DNA of 64,000 nucleotides from Trogon surrucura (lineage: Eukaryota; Chordata; Aves; Trogoniformes; Trogonidae). Location of the stretch: NCBI GenBank assembly GCA_020746105.1, contig CM036620.1:25380604-25444603 (forward strand), read 5' to 3'. Below are positions 63,866 through 64,000 of this stretch, in pieces (position 1 is the stretch's first letter; the number at the start of each line of letters is the position of its first letter). Both the position numbers and the translations under genes were made by a program. The notes below the pieces were generated by a model. That model did no database searches. It saw nothing but the letters and a program-made list of their open reading frames with translations, and was not told the DNA's origin.

Positions 63866-64000
63866 CAGAGTCAGAGAATATTAGAGGTTGGAAGTGACCT
63901 GTAGAGATCATCTAGTCCAACCTCCCGGCCAGAGCAGGATCACCTAGAGTAGGTCGCATAGGAACGTGTCCAAGCAGTTTTTGAATGTCTCCAGAGGAGA
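63866..64000 (-). mobile_element. CR1 3' end, minus strand, cut by the window edge
   Basis: AGAGTCAGAGAATATTAGAG, GTTGGAAGTGACCTGTAGAG, ATCATCTAGTCCAACCTCCC and a GAATGTCTCCAGAGGAG segment give the CR1 terminus on the minus strand. The copy continues past the last base of the window. Confidence 0.9.

Noticed and set aside
1-64000. tRNA, rRNA, CRISPR, operon or bacterial-type features
   Set aside because: None were seen. The sequence is vertebrate nuclear DNA, so prokaryotic features are not expected.

Overview
The window is a stretch of bird nuclear DNA. The evidence is about a dozen and a half copies and fragments of the CR1 LINE, whose 3' ends carry the typical ATTCTRTGA-type units, plus one 1.17 kb avian ERVL-type solo LTR. 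No mammalian SINE families are visible. The species cannot be read from the sequence. Most of the rest is AT-rich, CpG-poor, intron-like or intergenic DNA. I found no complete protein-coding gene, tRNA, rRNA or CRISPR array. The only long coding-like frames are decayed CR1 proteins, namely the ORF1 SGNH-type esterase, the endonuclease and the reverse transcriptase.

Layout. 1-4.7 kb: unique AT-rich DNA. 4.73-5.87 kb: minus-strand CR1 with a large internal deletion. 7.47-9.09 kb: two plus-strand CR1 pieces in non-colinear order. 9.1-18.2 kb: unique DNA with two CR1 tails near 13.6-13.9 kb. 18.2-18.5 kb: a CpG-enriched patch with a possible 38 bp minus-strand exon. 20.8-23.9 kb: the longest CR1, with 5' region, esterase remnant, endonuclease start, a gap, then reverse transcriptase and 3' end. 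24-30 kb: unique DNA, a GGAT microsatellite and stretches that look like conserved non-coding elements. 30.08-31.25 kb: solo LTR with a perfect 5 bp target duplication. 31-55 kb: unique DNA with scattered CR1 tails, one of an ancient amniote type. 55.5-56.0 kb: a CpG island. 56-64 kb: unique DNA, nested CR1 pieces, a GC-rich block and a CR1 cut by the window end.

The most interesting pattern is the organisation around the CpG island at about 55.6-55.96 kb. By eye, the plus strand to its left is rich in A and C, and the plus strand to its right is rich in T and G. Mobile elements also change orientation there: 10 of 13 CR1 pieces to the left are plus-oriented, as is the LTR, while 3 of 4 to the right are minus-oriented. 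Both patterns are expected if a long minus-strand transcription unit occupies most of 1-55 kb and a plus-strand unit begins to the right, with the island as a shared divergent promoter. I cannot name either gene. Four short splice-flanked exon candidates are listed with low confidence.
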